The notes: a model not told the origin generated them from the sequence alone. DNA of 64,000 nt from CAZUGO01 sp964619935 (GCA_964619935.1 CAZUGO010000040.1:62001-126000), one strand, 5' to 3'. Shown: positions 36,474 through 46,270, counted from the stretch's first letter. Made by a program: numbers and translations.

Positions 36474-36502
36474 TATATACTCCAGTCTCCCGCGGTTCAC
36501 AA
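36474..36502 (-). promoter_or_regulatory. predicted promoter of Nfu gene
   Basis: Minus strand TTGTGA (36502-36497), 17-base spacer, TATATA (36479-36474). Leader about 57 bases. TTGTGA is also a half-site of the Rex consensus; the other half is not seen. Confidence 0.6.
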
Positions 36503-36548
36503 TCGGCCCGGCCGCGGAGCCGACTCGCACCGCACCGTCGCAGCCGCG

Positions 36549-37205
36549 TCACGCGCCGTCGGGCAGCGGCACGTCGGCCAGGCTGCCGCTCAACTTGAAG
36601 GACAACTGCTCAAGTTGCACGGCCAGGTCCACACCGGCCACGGTGACGTCCGACGGCACCGCCAGGGTCACCGGAGCGAAGTTCAGGATGCCCTTGATCC
36701 CGCCGGTGATCATCTGGTCGGCAACCTCCTGGGCACAGGCCGCCGGGACGGCCACGATTCCCAGGCGGACGTCATGCCGCTCCAGGTAGACCTGCAGCTC
36801 GCGGACCGGCCGGACCGGCAACCGCGCATCACCCGACTTGCCGGCGCTGGCATCGATGTCGAAGACCGCCGCCAGTTCAAAGCCCTTCTTGGCAAAGCCG
36901 CGGTACGCCATCAACGCCCGCCCCAGATTTCCGGCACCCACCAGTACCACTTCCCAGGTGCGATCGGTTCCCAGGATGCGCCGGATCCGCAGGATCAGCT
37001 CATCGACGCGGTAACCGATCCCGGGATGTCCAAACGGACCGAAGTAGGCCAGATCCTTGCGGACCTGGGCGTCGGTCAGGTTCAACCGTTCGCCAAGTTG
37101 CTTGCTGGAAATGGTGCGACTGCCTTCCGCCTGACAGGCATCCAGACAACGCAGATACAAACTGAGGCGCTTGATGGTCGGAGCGGGAATATCGTCTGTC
37201 TTCAT
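36549..37205 (-). CDS. rex: redox-sensing transcriptional repressor Rex
   Basis: 218 residues. Winged helix at 1-75 (PTIKRLSLYLRCLDACQ, LNLTDAQVRKDLAYFG, GIGYRVDELI), then a Rossmann domain with VGAGNLGRALMAYRGF for NAD(H), and the FDIDASAGK segment. Rex senses the NADH/NAD+ ratio and represses respiration/fermentation genes. Start at ATG 37205. Its promoter (37417-37446) gives an unusually long leader of about 200 bases. Confidence 0.94.
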   Translation of the reverse strand: MKTDDIPAPTIKRLSLYLRCLDACQAEGSRTISSKQLGERLNLTDAQVRKDLAYFGPFGHPGIGYRVDELILRIRRILGTDRTWEVVLVGAGNLGRALMAYRGFAKKGFELAAVFDIDASAGKSGDARLPVRPVRELQVYLERHDVRLGIVAVPAACAQEVADQMITGGIKGILNFAPVTLAVPSDVTVAGVDLAVQLEQLSFKLSGSLADVPLPDGA

Positions 37206-37416
37206 GGATCGTTCTTTTTCGGGGGCGCCGGGCCAGCCGCGCGTAATCGAAACCGTGTCCCCCGACCGAATCCGTCAAGAGCCGCCGCGGGGGCGGCGCT
37301 CCCTTGCTCGATTCCACTCGGATCCCCCGACGGGGACCCGATCCCGCAATCGACGGACGAGACACCGCCCACGATCTCCGATTTGACCCCGGGGGTGTCC
37401 CCCCGCGACCAGATCG

Positions 37417-37446
37417 AATATACTGGCCGGCGTCAGCGCCCGTCAA
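37417..37446 (-). promoter_or_regulatory. predicted promoter of rex
   Basis: Minus strand TTGACG (37446-37441), 18-base spacer, TATATT (37422-37417). Leader of about 200 bases before the ATG. Confidence 0.5.
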
Positions 37447-37488
37447 GGCAAAACTAGACGGGCGAACAGCTTACGTGTACTTGAGCCA

Positions 37489-37517
37489 TTGGACAATGCT
37501 GCACGTTGTGGCATAAT
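37489..37517 (+). promoter_or_regulatory. predicted promoter of the Opp locus
   Basis: TTGGAC (37489-37494), 17-base spacer, CATAAT (37512-37517). Leader about 80 bases to the ATG at 37604. Confidence 0.55.
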
Positions 37518-37603
37518 GGGCGGACCGCCGGCTTCGGTCACCGGCCGCTGAATCGCCGAACCCCAAAGGATCTCCAGCACCCGCCACATTGCCGAGGAGC
37601 GCC

Positions 37604-38728
37604 ATGATGACATGTTGCAAGCCAACTGCTTGCATGCTGGTTGGACTGATTACTGGCAGCGCCCTGGCGCTCACCGCCCAGGCTCAGGAACCCGCCTCCG
37701 ATGAGGTCAAGGCTCTGCGGCGGAAGACCGACTTTACCGCGGATGATGTGGCCCGCATCGATCTGACCGTCACCGAGTTACTCAACACATTTCAGCAAGA
37801 CCTGGGAACCCCCAAAGCCGGACGACGATTCGAAGAACGTGTCCTGGCCCAATACGCACATGGCGAGAACACCCCGGCCTTTCGCAAGCAGTTCGCGCTG
37901 CGTTGCGCGGCACTGTTCGCCGACAAGCTGAAGAACAGTGACCCGCTGATGGGGGTGGTGCTGGTCCAGACCCTGGGGGCCATGGGCAACACCGGCACGC
38001 TCGAGGCCCTCCGCCAGGCCATGAACAGCGACGATGTCCTCACCCGGTTAGCCGCCCTAAGCGCGGTCGGCGACCTGCAGCCCCAGATCCAAGGAGACGC
38101 CGCGCTGCTCCAGAACACCCTGCAGTGGCTGGAAGCGGCGGGCGCTCGTGAGACCAACACCCTGGTGTTGCAGCGCCTCTACGAAACGATCCGTTATCGG
38201 GATCATGCCGATGCCCAGGCCCAGACCTTGCTGCGCATCTTGCAGCGCCGGGTGGAGCACTACTCCAGCGGCAGCATTTCGGCCGAACCGGCCGAGGTCG
38301 CCGCCTATGTCCGGCTCTCGGCGCTGGCGGGCGGGTTGTCCGAGGCCGACAAGAAGCAGTTGGTCCCCTTGCTCGGGCGCTACCTGGCCTACCACACCCA
38401 TCGTTACATCTACGCCGACCTGTCACGATCGGCTCGCCTGGCCCTCTACAAACTAATCTTCACCAACGAGCACCTGCTGATCCAACTCACCCAGCCGGAG
38501 TTCAAGGAGCCGCCGATCGCCGCCGCCATCGGCTCGGCCTCCGAGGAGCGCTATAAGCAGATGGTGGCGGCGTTTGACCGTTGGGTCGGCACCACGGCCG
38601 AGGCCGGACCCCTCAACGGAACCCGCTGGAATGTGGCCCGCGGCGGCGATGTCGCCGGGCTGGACTTCAGCGCCGAGGTTCCCTACCATCCGGATGATCC
38701 GATCGAGGAGCGTGACGATTCCCCGTAA
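37604..38728 (+). CDS. exported HEAT-like alpha-helical protein
   Basis: 374 residues. Signal peptide (TACMLVGLITGSALALTAQAQ, cleavage after AQA). The mature part is all alpha and reads as an armadillo/HEAT stack (GVVLVQTLGAMGNTGTLEALRQAMNSDD, LTRLAALSAVGDLQPQI). Not a known family. GAGGAG lies just upstream of the ATG at 37604. It ends 36 bases before the substrate-binding protein gene, so it may be co-transcribed with the peptide transporter; a structural or adaptor role in the periplasm is a guess. Confidence 0.7.
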   Translation: MMTCCKPTACMLVGLITGSALALTAQAQEPASDEVKALRRKTDFTADDVARIDLTVTELLNTFQQDLGTPKAGRRFEERVLAQYAHGENTPAFRKQFALRCAALFADKLKNSDPLMGVVLVQTLGAMGNTGTLEALRQAMNSDDVLTRLAALSAVGDLQPQIQGDAALLQNTLQWLEAAGARETNTLVLQRLYETIRYRDHADAQAQTLLRILQRRVEHYSSGSISAEPAEVAAYVRLSALAGGLSEADKKQLVPLLGRYLAYHTHRYIYADLSRSARLALYKLIFTNEHLLIQLTQPEFKEPPIAAAIGSASEERYKQMVAAFDRWVGTTAEAGPLNGTRWNVARGGDVAGLDFSAEVPYHPDDPIEERDDSP

Positions 38729-38764
38729 CGCCCGGCCGGCTGTGCCCGCGGATCAACGCCCATC

Positions 38765-40552
38765 ATGTGTCGAACGGTTGTGCTGACGTGCCTGGGCCTG
38801 ATGACGGCCATTCTGCTGTACTTCGGCCGCAGCGCCGCTCTTGTTCCTGCTGATCTGACCTTAGTCAACCCCTCCCAGGTGAACACGCTCGACCCTCAGC
38901 AAATGAGCTGGACCGCCGACATTCGCATCGCGTTGAACATCTGGGAGGGGCTGGCCCGTCATGATCGGATCACCATGCAGCCCATTGGCGGGGTGGCGTC
39001 GTGGCCGCCGGAAGTGTCCGCCGACGGACTACGATATACCTTTATGTTGCGGCGTGACGCCCGCTGGAGCAATGGTGACGCCGTCACGGCCGGCGACTTC
39101 GTCCGTGGCTGGCGTCGCGCACTGGAACCCGGCACCGCAGCGGACTATGCCGCGCTCCTCCTCGCGCACATCCGCGGGGCCCAGACCTACTACACGTTTC
39201 GTCAGCAGGCGATCCGGCAACTGGCGGACTTGCAATCCGCAGACCGCCGGGCCGAGCGCCTGTCATTGCTGCGCGACCATGCCGCCGAGATGGATAAGCG
39301 CTGGCAGGAGGTGGGCATCCGGGCCCTGAATGACCACACCCTGGCCGTGGAGCTGGTCCGCCCGACACCGTACTTTCTGGAACTCACTGCCCTGAGCGTG
39401 ATGCTTCCGATCCATCAGAGCATCGAGCGGCTGCGCCAAGGCGATCCAGCCATCGGGTTGGATGACCACGGCCTGGTGGTCTACGACAACCAGTGGACCA
39501 AGCCGGACTACCACCGCAACGGCTACCCCGGACTCACCACCAACGGGCCGTTCCAGCTCAGCGACTGGCAGTTTCGGCGGCGGTTGCGCCTGACGCGCAA
39601 TTCATTCCACTACGATGCCGCCGGCGTGGCCCTGGGCTCCATTGATATCATGATGTTCGAGAATCCCAACACCGCATTCCTGGCTTACGAGACCGGTGTC
39701 GTCGACTGGCTCACCGACCTGAACGTTGACTACGCCGGTGCCCTGCTGCGGCAGCGCCGCGAAGGCCGGCGACCCGACGTCCATAATGCCCCCGCCTTCG
39801 GAACCTACTTCTACAATCTGAATTGCCGAGATCCGCAGTTGCCCGACGGCCGGGACAACCCCTTCGTCGATGCCCGGGTTCGGCAGGCCTTCAGCATGGC
39901 GGTGGATCGGGCCGCGCTGTGCCGCAGCGTCGCCGAAAAGGAAAACCGACCGCTGAGTGTGCTCATCCCGCCGGGAACCATCCCTGGTTATCCCGCGGTC
40001 GTCGGATTGCCTTACGACCCCCGGCGCGCGGCGGATCTGCTGGATGCCGCCGGCTATGCCGACCGCGCCGACTTCCCGGAGATCGTCATCCTGGTGAACA
40101 CCGGCTTCATTCACGAACGCGTCGCCCAGGCGTTGGCCCACATGTGGCAGACCGCCCTGGGAATCCGCGTCGCCATCCAGGGCCAGGAGACCAAGACCTT
40201 CGGCAGCCATAAGGCCAAACACAACTTCCAGATCGCCCGCGGTGCCTGGTACGGAGACTACCTGGATCCCACCACCTTCCTGGACGTCTTTGCCACCGGC
40301 AACGGAAACAACGACAGCGGCTATTCGGATCGCCGCTATGACGCGCTGCTGCGGCAGGCCGCCGAGTGCCCCGACCCCCAGCAGCGGCTGCGGCTGTTGG
40401 CCGACGCCGAAACCCTGCTGGTCACTGAAGGTCTGCCGATCATTCCGATCTACCAGTACACCAATCCGCAGGCCCATCGGCCCTGGGTGCACGGCATCGT
40501 CCCGAACGCACGAGAGCTGTATTCACTGCGGGATATCCAGGTGGTGCGATGA
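38765..40552 (+). CDS. peptide ABC transporter substrate-binding protein (OppA-like)
   Basis: 595 residues, the usual SBP family 5 length. Signal peptide, then NPSQVNTLDPQQMSWTADIRIALNIWEGL (the family's N-terminal signature) and FMLRRDARWSNGDAVTAGDFVRGWRRAL, and late LPYDPRRAADLLDAAGY. Captures oligopeptides in the periplasm for the permease pair downstream. No lipobox Cys is visible, so it may be soluble or tethered by its signal anchor. The stop overlaps the start of oppB (ATGA). Confidence 0.9.
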   Translation: MCRTVVLTCLGLMTAILLYFGRSAALVPADLTLVNPSQVNTLDPQQMSWTADIRIALNIWEGLARHDRITMQPIGGVASWPPEVSADGLRYTFMLRRDARWSNGDAVTAGDFVRGWRRALEPGTAADYAALLLAHIRGAQTYYTFRQQAIRQLADLQSADRRAERLSLLRDHAAEMDKRWQEVGIRALNDHTLAVELVRPTPYFLELTALSVMLPIHQSIERLRQGDPAIGLDDHGLVVYDNQWTKPDYHRNGYPGLTTNGPFQLSDWQFRRRLRLTRNSFHYDAAGVALGSIDIMMFENPNTAFLAYETGVVDWLTDLNVDYAGALLRQRREGRRPDVHNAPAFGTYFYNLNCRDPQLPDGRDNPFVDARVRQAFSMAVDRAALCRSVAEKENRPLSVLIPPGTIPGYPAVVGLPYDPRRAADLLDAAGYADRADFPEIVILVNTGFIHERVAQALAHMWQTALGIRVAIQGQETKTFGSHKAKHNFQIARGAWYGDYLDPTTFLDVFATGNGNNDSGYSDRRYDALLRQAAECPDPQQRLRLLADAETLLVTEGLPIIPIYQYTNPQAHRPWVHGIVPNARELYSLRDIQVVR

Positions 40553-41472
40553 TCCGCTTGGTGCTGACCCGCGTGGCCCTCGGACTGGTCAGCCTGGGGG
40601 TCATCTACACCCTGACCTTCATCCTGGTGATCCGCACACCGGGCAACCCCTTCCAGGCATCGGAACGGCAGATGCCCCAAGAGATTCTGCGCGCGCTGCA
40701 AGCCCGGTACGACATCGACAATCCCGCCCGCTATTACGTGCAGTACGCCACCCGCCTGGTCACTGAATTCGACTTCGGCCCGTCGTTTCAGTATCGCGAG
40801 TGGACCGTCAACCAGATCCTCCGCGACGCCCTGCCGGTGTCGCTGACCCTGGGGACGTTGGCCATGACCCTGGCCGTGCTCATCGGCGTGCCCGTCGGCG
40901 TGTGGGGCGCCGTCCACCGCAACACCTGGATCGACCACCTGGGACTGGGCGTGGTGTTGCTGGGCATCAGTGTGCCGACCTTCGTCAGCGCCACTGCCCT
41001 GCTCAGCATCTTCGCGGTGCATCTCAAGTGGTTTCCGGTGGGCGGCTGGGGCCAGATCCGCCACCTGCTGCTGCCGGCCGTCAGCCTGTCACTGCCGTTC
41101 ATCGCCTACATCGCCCGGCTGATGCGCATCAGCATGCTCGACGTCCTTGGCGAGGATTACATCCGGACGGCGGCGGCCAAGGGCTTGCCGCGGCGGACGC
41201 TCGTCTGGAAACATGCCTTCAAGAACGCCTTCCTGCCGGTGCTCAGCTACCTGGGTCCGGCCGCCGCCCACGCCCTCACCGGGTCGTTCGTCGTCGAACT
41301 GGTGTTCAACGTGCCCGGGATGGGGACCTACTTTGTGCAAAGCATTCAGAACCTGGACCGGGGATTGATCATGGCCGTGGTCCTGGTGTTCAGCACCATT
41401 CTGATCGGGTTCAACCTGATCGTCGACTTGCTGTACGCAGCGGTGGATCCACGGATCAAACTCACCTCATGA
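40549..41472 (+). CDS. peptide ABC transporter permease (OppB-like)
   Basis: 307 residues, six membrane helices. N-terminal TM plus long periplasmic loop typical of OppB/DppB (ERQMPQEILRALQARYDID), then the transporter domain with GVPVGVWGAVHRNTWIDHLGLGVVLLGISVPTF and the EAA loop DYIRTAAAKGLPRRTLVWKHAFKNA. Forms the membrane channel with the next gene's product; start and stop overlap both neighbours, indicating a tight operon. Confidence 0.92.
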   Translation: MIRLVLTRVALGLVSLGVIYTLTFILVIRTPGNPFQASERQMPQEILRALQARYDIDNPARYYVQYATRLVTEFDFGPSFQYREWTVNQILRDALPVSLTLGTLAMTLAVLIGVPVGVWGAVHRNTWIDHLGLGVVLLGISVPTFVSATALLSIFAVHLKWFPVGGWGQIRHLLLPAVSLSLPFIAYIARLMRISMLDVLGEDYIRTAAAKGLPRRTLVWKHAFKNAFLPVLSYLGPAAAHALTGSFVVELVFNVPGMGTYFVQSIQNLDRGLIMAVVLVFSTILIGFNLIVDLLYAAVDPRIKLTS

Positions 41473-42464
41473 GTCGGGCCGCCCCCCCTACCCGCCGCGC
41501 CTGGAGTCGCTTTCGCCAGAATCGTGCGGCGCTGTACAGCGGGCTGCTGCTGGCCGGGCTGATCGCGGCCGGAATCGGCACGTTGCCGTTCTCGATCGCC
41601 TGGCATGACCACCAATCGCTGGCCCACGTGCGGCACGAGCCGCGTTGGTCCAACCCGGTTGGCTGGCAACCGGACGTCGGGCAGCGATTGCAACAAACCG
41701 CCGCCGGGCGGTTCTGCCGGTCGTGCGGACCCGCCGTGTTTCGACGCGGCGCTGTGCTCGGCTTTGACAATCTCGGTCGCAGCCTGCTGTATCGCTGCCT
41801 GCTCGGTGGCGTGATCAGCCTGGGCATTGGCATCGTGGCCGCTGCGATCGCCGTGGGCGTTGGCGTGCTGTGGGGGGCGGTTTCCGGGCTGGCCGGCGGT
41901 CGGGTCGATGGGGTCATGATGCGCATCGTCGACGTCCTGTACGGGCTGCCCTACATCCTGCTGGTGATCCTGCTCAAGATGGCCCTGGACGTGCCGCTCC
42001 GCGGCCTGCTGCGGCACGCCCCGCTCGCCAACATCGCCATTTTGTTCCTCGCCATCGGGGCCACCAGTTGGCTGACGATGGCCCGGGTCATTCGCGGTCA
42101 GGTGTTGTCGCTGCGCCAACAGCCGTTCGTCGAGGCAGCCCGGGCCTACGGCGCCGGGCCCCTGCGAATCGTGTGGCGACACCTGCTGCCCAACCTGGTC
42201 GGGCCGGTGGTCATCTATGGCTCATTGATCGTGCCCCAGGCCATTCTCAGCGAGTCGTTCCTCAGCTTCCTGGGCATCGGCATCCAGCGCCCCGTGCCGA
42301 CCTGGGGCGCCCTGGTCGCCGAAGGCCTGCAGGCGGTCAACTCCGTGGTCAATTTCTGGTGGCTGATCGCCTTCCCCGCAACATTGCTGTCGGTGACGCT
42401 GCTGGCCTTGAACTTCCTTGGCGACGGGCTGCGCGACGCATTCGATCCCCGGACCGCCGGGTGA
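41469..42464 (+). CDS. peptide ABC transporter permease (OppC-like)
   Basis: 331 residues. The long N-terminal loop after TM1 is diagnostic of OppC/DppC; this one carries FCRSCGP, a two-Cys motif that is not typical. Transporter domain with VLWGAVSGLAGGRVDGVMMRIVDVLYGLPYILLVI and the EAA loop PFVEAARAYGAGPLRIVWRHLLPN. It overlaps oppB by 4 bases. A 217-base gap separates it from the ATPase genes. Confidence 0.92.
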   Translation: MSRAAPPTRRAWSRFRQNRAALYSGLLLAGLIAAGIGTLPFSIAWHDHQSLAHVRHEPRWSNPVGWQPDVGQRLQQTAAGRFCRSCGPAVFRRGAVLGFDNLGRSLLYRCLLGGVISLGIGIVAAAIAVGVGVLWGAVSGLAGGRVDGVMMRIVDVLYGLPYILLVILLKMALDVPLRGLLRHAPLANIAILFLAIGATSWLTMARVIRGQVLSLRQQPFVEAARAYGAGPLRIVWRHLLPNLVGPVVIYGSLIVPQAILSESFLSFLGIGIQRPVPTWGALVAEGLQAVNSVVNFWWLIAFPATLLSVTLLALNFLGDGLRDAFDPRTAG

Positions 42465-42681
42465 TCCGGTCCGTCGGAGCCGCAACCGTCAAGGGCGCGG
42501 AAGCCCACAACCCGACCCCACGGTTTTAACACTCAGCACACACTCGCGAAGCCATCACTCAAGAAAGCACTCCCGGGCCCGCGGTTCGCATTGCGGGGTG
42601 GTCGGGCTGCGCCGGGTGGCGTCAGGTGGCCTGAGGGAGTACCCTTGGGCGGCGCCGACTGCCAACCGGGAACCAGACGGA

Positions 42682-43518
42682 ATGGATCGTGCCCCCATTG
42701 TCGGGACAGGACTGCCGGCCGTGTTGACCATAGAGAATCTGGTGATCGAGTTCGACACTCCCCACGGGCCGTTTCGGGCCGTGGACCGCGTGTCGCTGGC
42801 GGTGGCGCCCGGGCGCACCACCGCCCTGGTGGGTGAGAGCGGCAGCGGCAAGAGTGTGTGCGCGCTGTCGATTCTGGGGCTGTTGCCCCGGCCCCCGGCG
42901 CGGTTCCTCGGCGGCACGATCTCCTTCGAAGGCCGCGACCTGCTGGCCCTGCCCGAAGCGGACCTGCGCCAGGTCCGCGGCAATCGCATCGCCATGATCT
43001 TTCAGGAACCGATGACTTCGCTGAATCCAGTGTTCTCGGTCGGCGAGCAGGTCATCGAGGTCCTGCGCCTCCATCGTGGGCTGTCCCGCGGCCAGGCTCG
43101 AAAGAGCGCCCTGGATCTGCTGGAACAGGTCAAGATTCCCGATGCCCAGCGCAAGATCGACGCCTACCCCCACCAACTTTCGGGTGGCATGCAACAGCGC
43201 GTCATGATCGCCATGGCCCTGGCTGGCGATCCAGCCGTCCTGATCGCCGATGAACCGACCACCGCGTTGGACGTCACCATACAGGCCCAGATTCTGAAGT
43301 TGCTCCGCGAACTCCAGGACGACACCGGCGTCGGCATCCTGCTGATCACCCACGACTTCGGCGTGGTCGCGGAACTGGCCGATGAAGTGCTGGTCATGCA
43401 CGCCGGCCGGATCATCGAACGCGGAACCACGACCGCCATCTTCGAACACCCGCGACAGCCCCAGACCCGGCTGCTCCTGGCCACCGCCGCGGCCCTCAGC
43501 CGGCAGGAGTCGCCATGA
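42682..43518 (+). CDS. peptide ABC transporter ATPase (OppD-like)
   Basis: 278 residues, shorter than the 320 usual for OppD because the C-terminal oligopeptide-binding extension is reduced. Walker A GESGSGKS, signature LSGGMQQRVMIAMAL, Walker B VLIADEPTTALDVT, H-loop ITHDFG. Start at ATG 42682 is uncertain since the ribosome site is weak; the frame is open upstream. Overlaps the next ATPase gene by 4 bases. Confidence 0.9.
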   Translation: MDRAPIVGTGLPAVLTIENLVIEFDTPHGPFRAVDRVSLAVAPGRTTALVGESGSGKSVCALSILGLLPRPPARFLGGTISFEGRDLLALPEADLRQVRGNRIAMIFQEPMTSLNPVFSVGEQVIEVLRLHRGLSRGQARKSALDLLEQVKIPDAQRKIDAYPHQLSGGMQQRVMIAMALAGDPAVLIADEPTTALDVTIQAQILKLLRELQDDTGVGILLITHDFGVVAELADEVLVMHAGRIIERGTTTAIFEHPRQPQTRLLLATAAALSRQESP

Positions 43519-44330
43519 GCAGCGATCCACCGTTATTGGCGGTCCGGGACTTATGCGGCGGTTATCCAGCCCCCCGCGGCTGGCGATTGCGTGACCGGAC
43601 CGCCCTAGTGCTCGACCGGGTCAGCTTCGACCTGCGCGCCGGGACCACGCTCGGGCTGGTCGGGGAGAGCGGCTGCGGCAAGACCACGCTGAGCCGCACG
43701 CTGCTGCGGCTCCAGCCGGCGGCCTCGGGAACGGTGCACTTCCGGGGGCGCGACGTTCTGCAATGCAGTCGTGCCGACCTCAAATGCTATCGGCGCGACG
43801 TCCAAGTGGTCTTCCAGGATCCCAAGAGCAGCCTGAACCCGAGGATGACGATCCATCAGATTGTGGCCGAACCACTGGTCGTTCACGGCCTCGGCAGCCG
43901 CCGCGAGCGCCGCGCCCGGGTAGCCGCCGCCCTGGAGGAGATGGGTCTGCCCGCTGATAGCGGCGGCCGCTACCCCCACGAATTCTCCGGTGGCCAACGG
44001 CAGCGCATCGCGATCGCCCGGGCCCTGATTCTGCAGCCCCGGCTGGTGATTTGTGACGAGGCGGTCAGCGCCCTCGATGTCGCCATTCAGGCCCAGATCC
44101 TCGATTTGCTGGGCACCCTGCAGCGCGAACGGGGCCTGAGCTACCTGTTCATTTCGCACAATCTGGCGGTGATCCGCCGCATCAGTGATGAGTTGGCGGT
44201 CATGCACGCAGGTCGCATCGTGGAACAGGGCACCGTGGGCCAAGTCTTCCAGAACCCTCGGCATCCCTACACCCGCAGCCTGCTGGCCGCCCAGCCGTCG
44301 CTGCGCCCCCGCCCCAAGCGACACGCCTAA
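43515..44330 (+). CDS. peptide ABC transporter ATPase (OppF-like)
   Basis: 271 residues. Walker A GESGCGKT, FQDPKSSLNPRMT (the OppF Q-loop), FSGGQRQRIAIARALIL, Walker B LVICDEAVSALDVA and H-loop SHNLAV. Pairs with the OppD-like protein to drive transport. Last gene of the Opp operon; a downstream promoter for the permease follows. Confidence 0.92.
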   Translation: MSSDPPLLAVRDLCGGYPAPRGWRLRDRTALVLDRVSFDLRAGTTLGLVGESGCGKTTLSRTLLRLQPAASGTVHFRGRDVLQCSRADLKCYRRDVQVVFQDPKSSLNPRMTIHQIVAEPLVVHGLGSRRERRARVAAALEEMGLPADSGGRYPHEFSGGQRQRIAIARALILQPRLVICDEAVSALDVAIQAQILDLLGTLQRERGLSYLFISHNLAVIRRISDELAVMHAGRIVEQGTVGQVFQNPRHPYTRSLLAAQPSLRPRPKRHA

Positions 44331-44384
44331 CCCGCATACCGGGCCCGCGATTCACGGCGGACCCGATCGGCAGCCGCCGAATTC

Positions 44385-44393
44385 TGCTATACT
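44385..44393 (+). promoter_or_regulatory. extended -10 promoter of the EamA-dapB pair
   Basis: TGCTATACT (TG-n-TATACT) at 44385-44393, 54 bases before the ATG. No convincing -35, as is usual for extended -10 promoters. Confidence 0.45.
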
Positions 44394-44446
44394 CCGCCGG
44401 CCGCCCGAATGCTCCGGGGCTTGGACACCGACGACGAGACCGCTGC

Positions 44447-45436
44447 ATGCTGCAATTTCTGCTGCCGCGCCTGGCCTTGCTGGTCACTTCGCTGATCGCC
44501 GCCGGCACGTTTCTGGTGGCCAAAGACACCCTGCGACACTTCTCGGGAGTGGAGCTGGGCTGCCTGCGGATCCTGCTGAGTTTCGTGATCATCCTGCCCA
44601 TCTACTTGGGCTCCGGCCAGCGACCGCGTCCCCGGCGCGGCGACCTCCCGCGACTGCTGGCGTTGGGCATCTGCGGCATCACCGCCAACCAGATGCTGTT
44701 TCTGCACGGCATCCACTTGGCCCCGGTCCTTGATGGAGCCCTGCTCTACGCCCTAACACCGGCGATGGTCCTGATCGCAGCGGTGCTGTGGCTGGGCGAA
44801 CGCGCCTCGGCGCTCAAGGTGACCGGCGTGGGGGTGGCGCTGGTCGGGGTGGTGGTGGTGCTCTCTCCCCATGGGCTGTCCTTGCAATCCACTTCCCTGC
44901 GCGGGGATCTGTACCTGTTCTGCGCGGTGCTGGCCTGGTCGGCCTACACCCTGCTAGGCAAGCCGATCCTGAGACGTTATCCGCCGCTGACCGTGATCAC
45001 CTGGTCATTCGGATTCGGGGCGGCGACGGTGCTGCCGCTGGCCCCGGGGGTCTTGCTGCATCTGGACTACCGGTCGCCCGGCGTGGGTGGTTGGTTGGGG
45101 CTGGTCTACCTCAGCGCCGTAACCAGCGGCGTGGCCTTCACGCTTTGGTACTGGGCCCTGCAGCGGCTTCAGGCCAGCGAGGTGGCCGTGTTCACCAATC
45201 TCCAGCCACCGCTGACCGCGGCATTGGAGTGGGCTTGTTACGGATCCCTGCCGGGCTGGCAAACCGCCGTGGGCGGCGTGCTGGTACTCGGCGGCGTGGC
45301 CCTGGCCCAGCGCACCGCACCGGCGGCGCTTGATCGGGCGAACCGCTCGGACCACAATGGTCGCCGGCCGCCGGTGGTGCCGCTGCAGCACCACGGCGAC
45401 CCCCCGCAACCCGAAAGGAATACGACCGATGATTAA
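44447..45436 (+). CDS. EamA/DMT-family transporter
   Basis: 329 residues, ten predicted membrane helices in two EamA halves (SLIAAGTFLVAKDTLRHFSG..., and LYLFCAVLAWSAYTLLGKPILRRYP). Such proteins export metabolites or amino acids; the substrate is not predicted. The C-terminal 35 residues after the last helix are hydrophilic. Its stop lies 5 bases beyond the dapB start, so translation is probably coupled. Confidence 0.88.
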   Translation: MLQFLLPRLALLVTSLIAAGTFLVAKDTLRHFSGVELGCLRILLSFVIILPIYLGSGQRPRPRRGDLPRLLALGICGITANQMLFLHGIHLAPVLDGALLYALTPAMVLIAAVLWLGERASALKVTGVGVALVGVVVVLSPHGLSLQSTSLRGDLYLFCAVLAWSAYTLLGKPILRRYPPLTVITWSFGFGAATVLPLAPGVLLHLDYRSPGVGGWLGLVYLSAVTSGVAFTLWYWALQRLQASEVAVFTNLQPPLTAALEWACYGSLPGWQTAVGGVLVLGGVALAQRTAPAALDRANRSDHNGRRPPVVPLQHHGDPPQPERNTTDD

Positions 45437-46160
45437 GATCGCCGTTGGCGGATCCGAAGGAAAGATGGGTCAACGGGTGCTGGCACTGCTGGACGCCGAC
45501 CCCCGGTTTGAGGTCACCGCCCGGCTCGACGTGGGCCGCACCGAGCCCGACCCTCTTTTCGACGTGATGATCGACTTTTCCCGGCCGGCCGGGACCCTGG
45601 CGTTTCTGGAGCGCTGCCTGCGACACCGCGCGGCACTGGTCACCGGCACCACCGGGCTGGATCCGAGCCAGACCGAGCAACTGCGGCGTGCCGCCGAGCG
45701 CATCGCGGTGCTCCAGGCCTCCAACTTCAGCCTGGGAATCAACCTGCTGCTGGAATTGCTGCCGGAGATCACCCGCCGGCTGTCCAACTCGTTTGACATC
45801 GAGATCGTGGAAACCCACCATACCCGCAAGGTCGATGCCCCCAGCGGAACGGCCCTGAGCCTGCTCGAGGCCATGCTGAGCGCCTCGGGCCGCACCGCCG
45901 CCGAACACGTCGTCCACGGCCGCAGCGGTCCGGTCGGCGCCAAACCACCGTACCAGATCGGGGTGCACGCGGTTCGCAGCGGCGACGTCATCGGCAAACA
46001 CCAGGTGCACTTCGGCGGCACCGGTGAATCCATCGTCATCACCCACGAGGCCCACTCCCGGGACACGTTCGCCCATGGCGCCATCGAGGCCGCCGCCTGG
46101 ATTCACGGGCGGCCGCCGGGGCAATATCACATCGCCGCGGTCGTGTCCGGACGCGACTGA
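45429..46160 (+). CDS. dapB: 4-hydroxy-tetrahydrodipicolinate reductase
   Basis: 243 residues. NAD(P)-binding GGSEGKMGQRV at the N-terminus (G-x-x-G-x-M-G), VTGTTGLD, and the catalytic signature ETHHTRKVDAPSGTAL. Reduces 4-hydroxy-tetrahydrodipicolinate in lysine and diaminopimelate synthesis. AAAGGA upstream of the ATG at 45429. It overlaps the EamA gene by 8 bases; no other dap gene is near. Convergent with the Cys-repeat gene. Confidence 0.93.
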   Translation: MIKIAVGGSEGKMGQRVLALLDADPRFEVTARLDVGRTEPDPLFDVMIDFSRPAGTLAFLERCLRHRAALVTGTTGLDPSQTEQLRRAAERIAVLQASNFSLGINLLLELLPEITRRLSNSFDIEIVETHHTRKVDAPSGTALSLLEAMLSASGRTAAEHVVHGRSGPVGAKPPYQIGVHAVRSGDVIGKHQVHFGGTGESIVITHEAHSRDTFAHGAIEAAAWIHGRPPGQYHIAAVVSGRD

Positions 46161-46178
46161 GCGGCCGCAGGCGCAAGA

Positions 46179-46213
46179 CGGGAGCCGGGTCTCACGCAGA
46201 TCCCCGGCTCCCG
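46179..46213. terminator. hairpin between convergent dapB and Cys-repeat gene
   Basis: An 11-bp GC stem (46179-46189 with 46203-46213) and 13-base loop in the 110-base convergent gap. No T tract. Confidence 0.5.
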
Positions 46214-46270
46214 GTGACAAACATCCTGCGGCGCGGCAGGCCCGATCAAGCGGGCGGCGCCGCGGGTTCA

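Larger units (their letters stand above)
37206..37603. other. divergent intergenic region between rex and a HEAT-like gene
   Basis: About 400 bases without a gene; it contains two divergent promoters (37417-37446 minus and 37489-37517 plus), 42 bases apart. Confidence 0.5.
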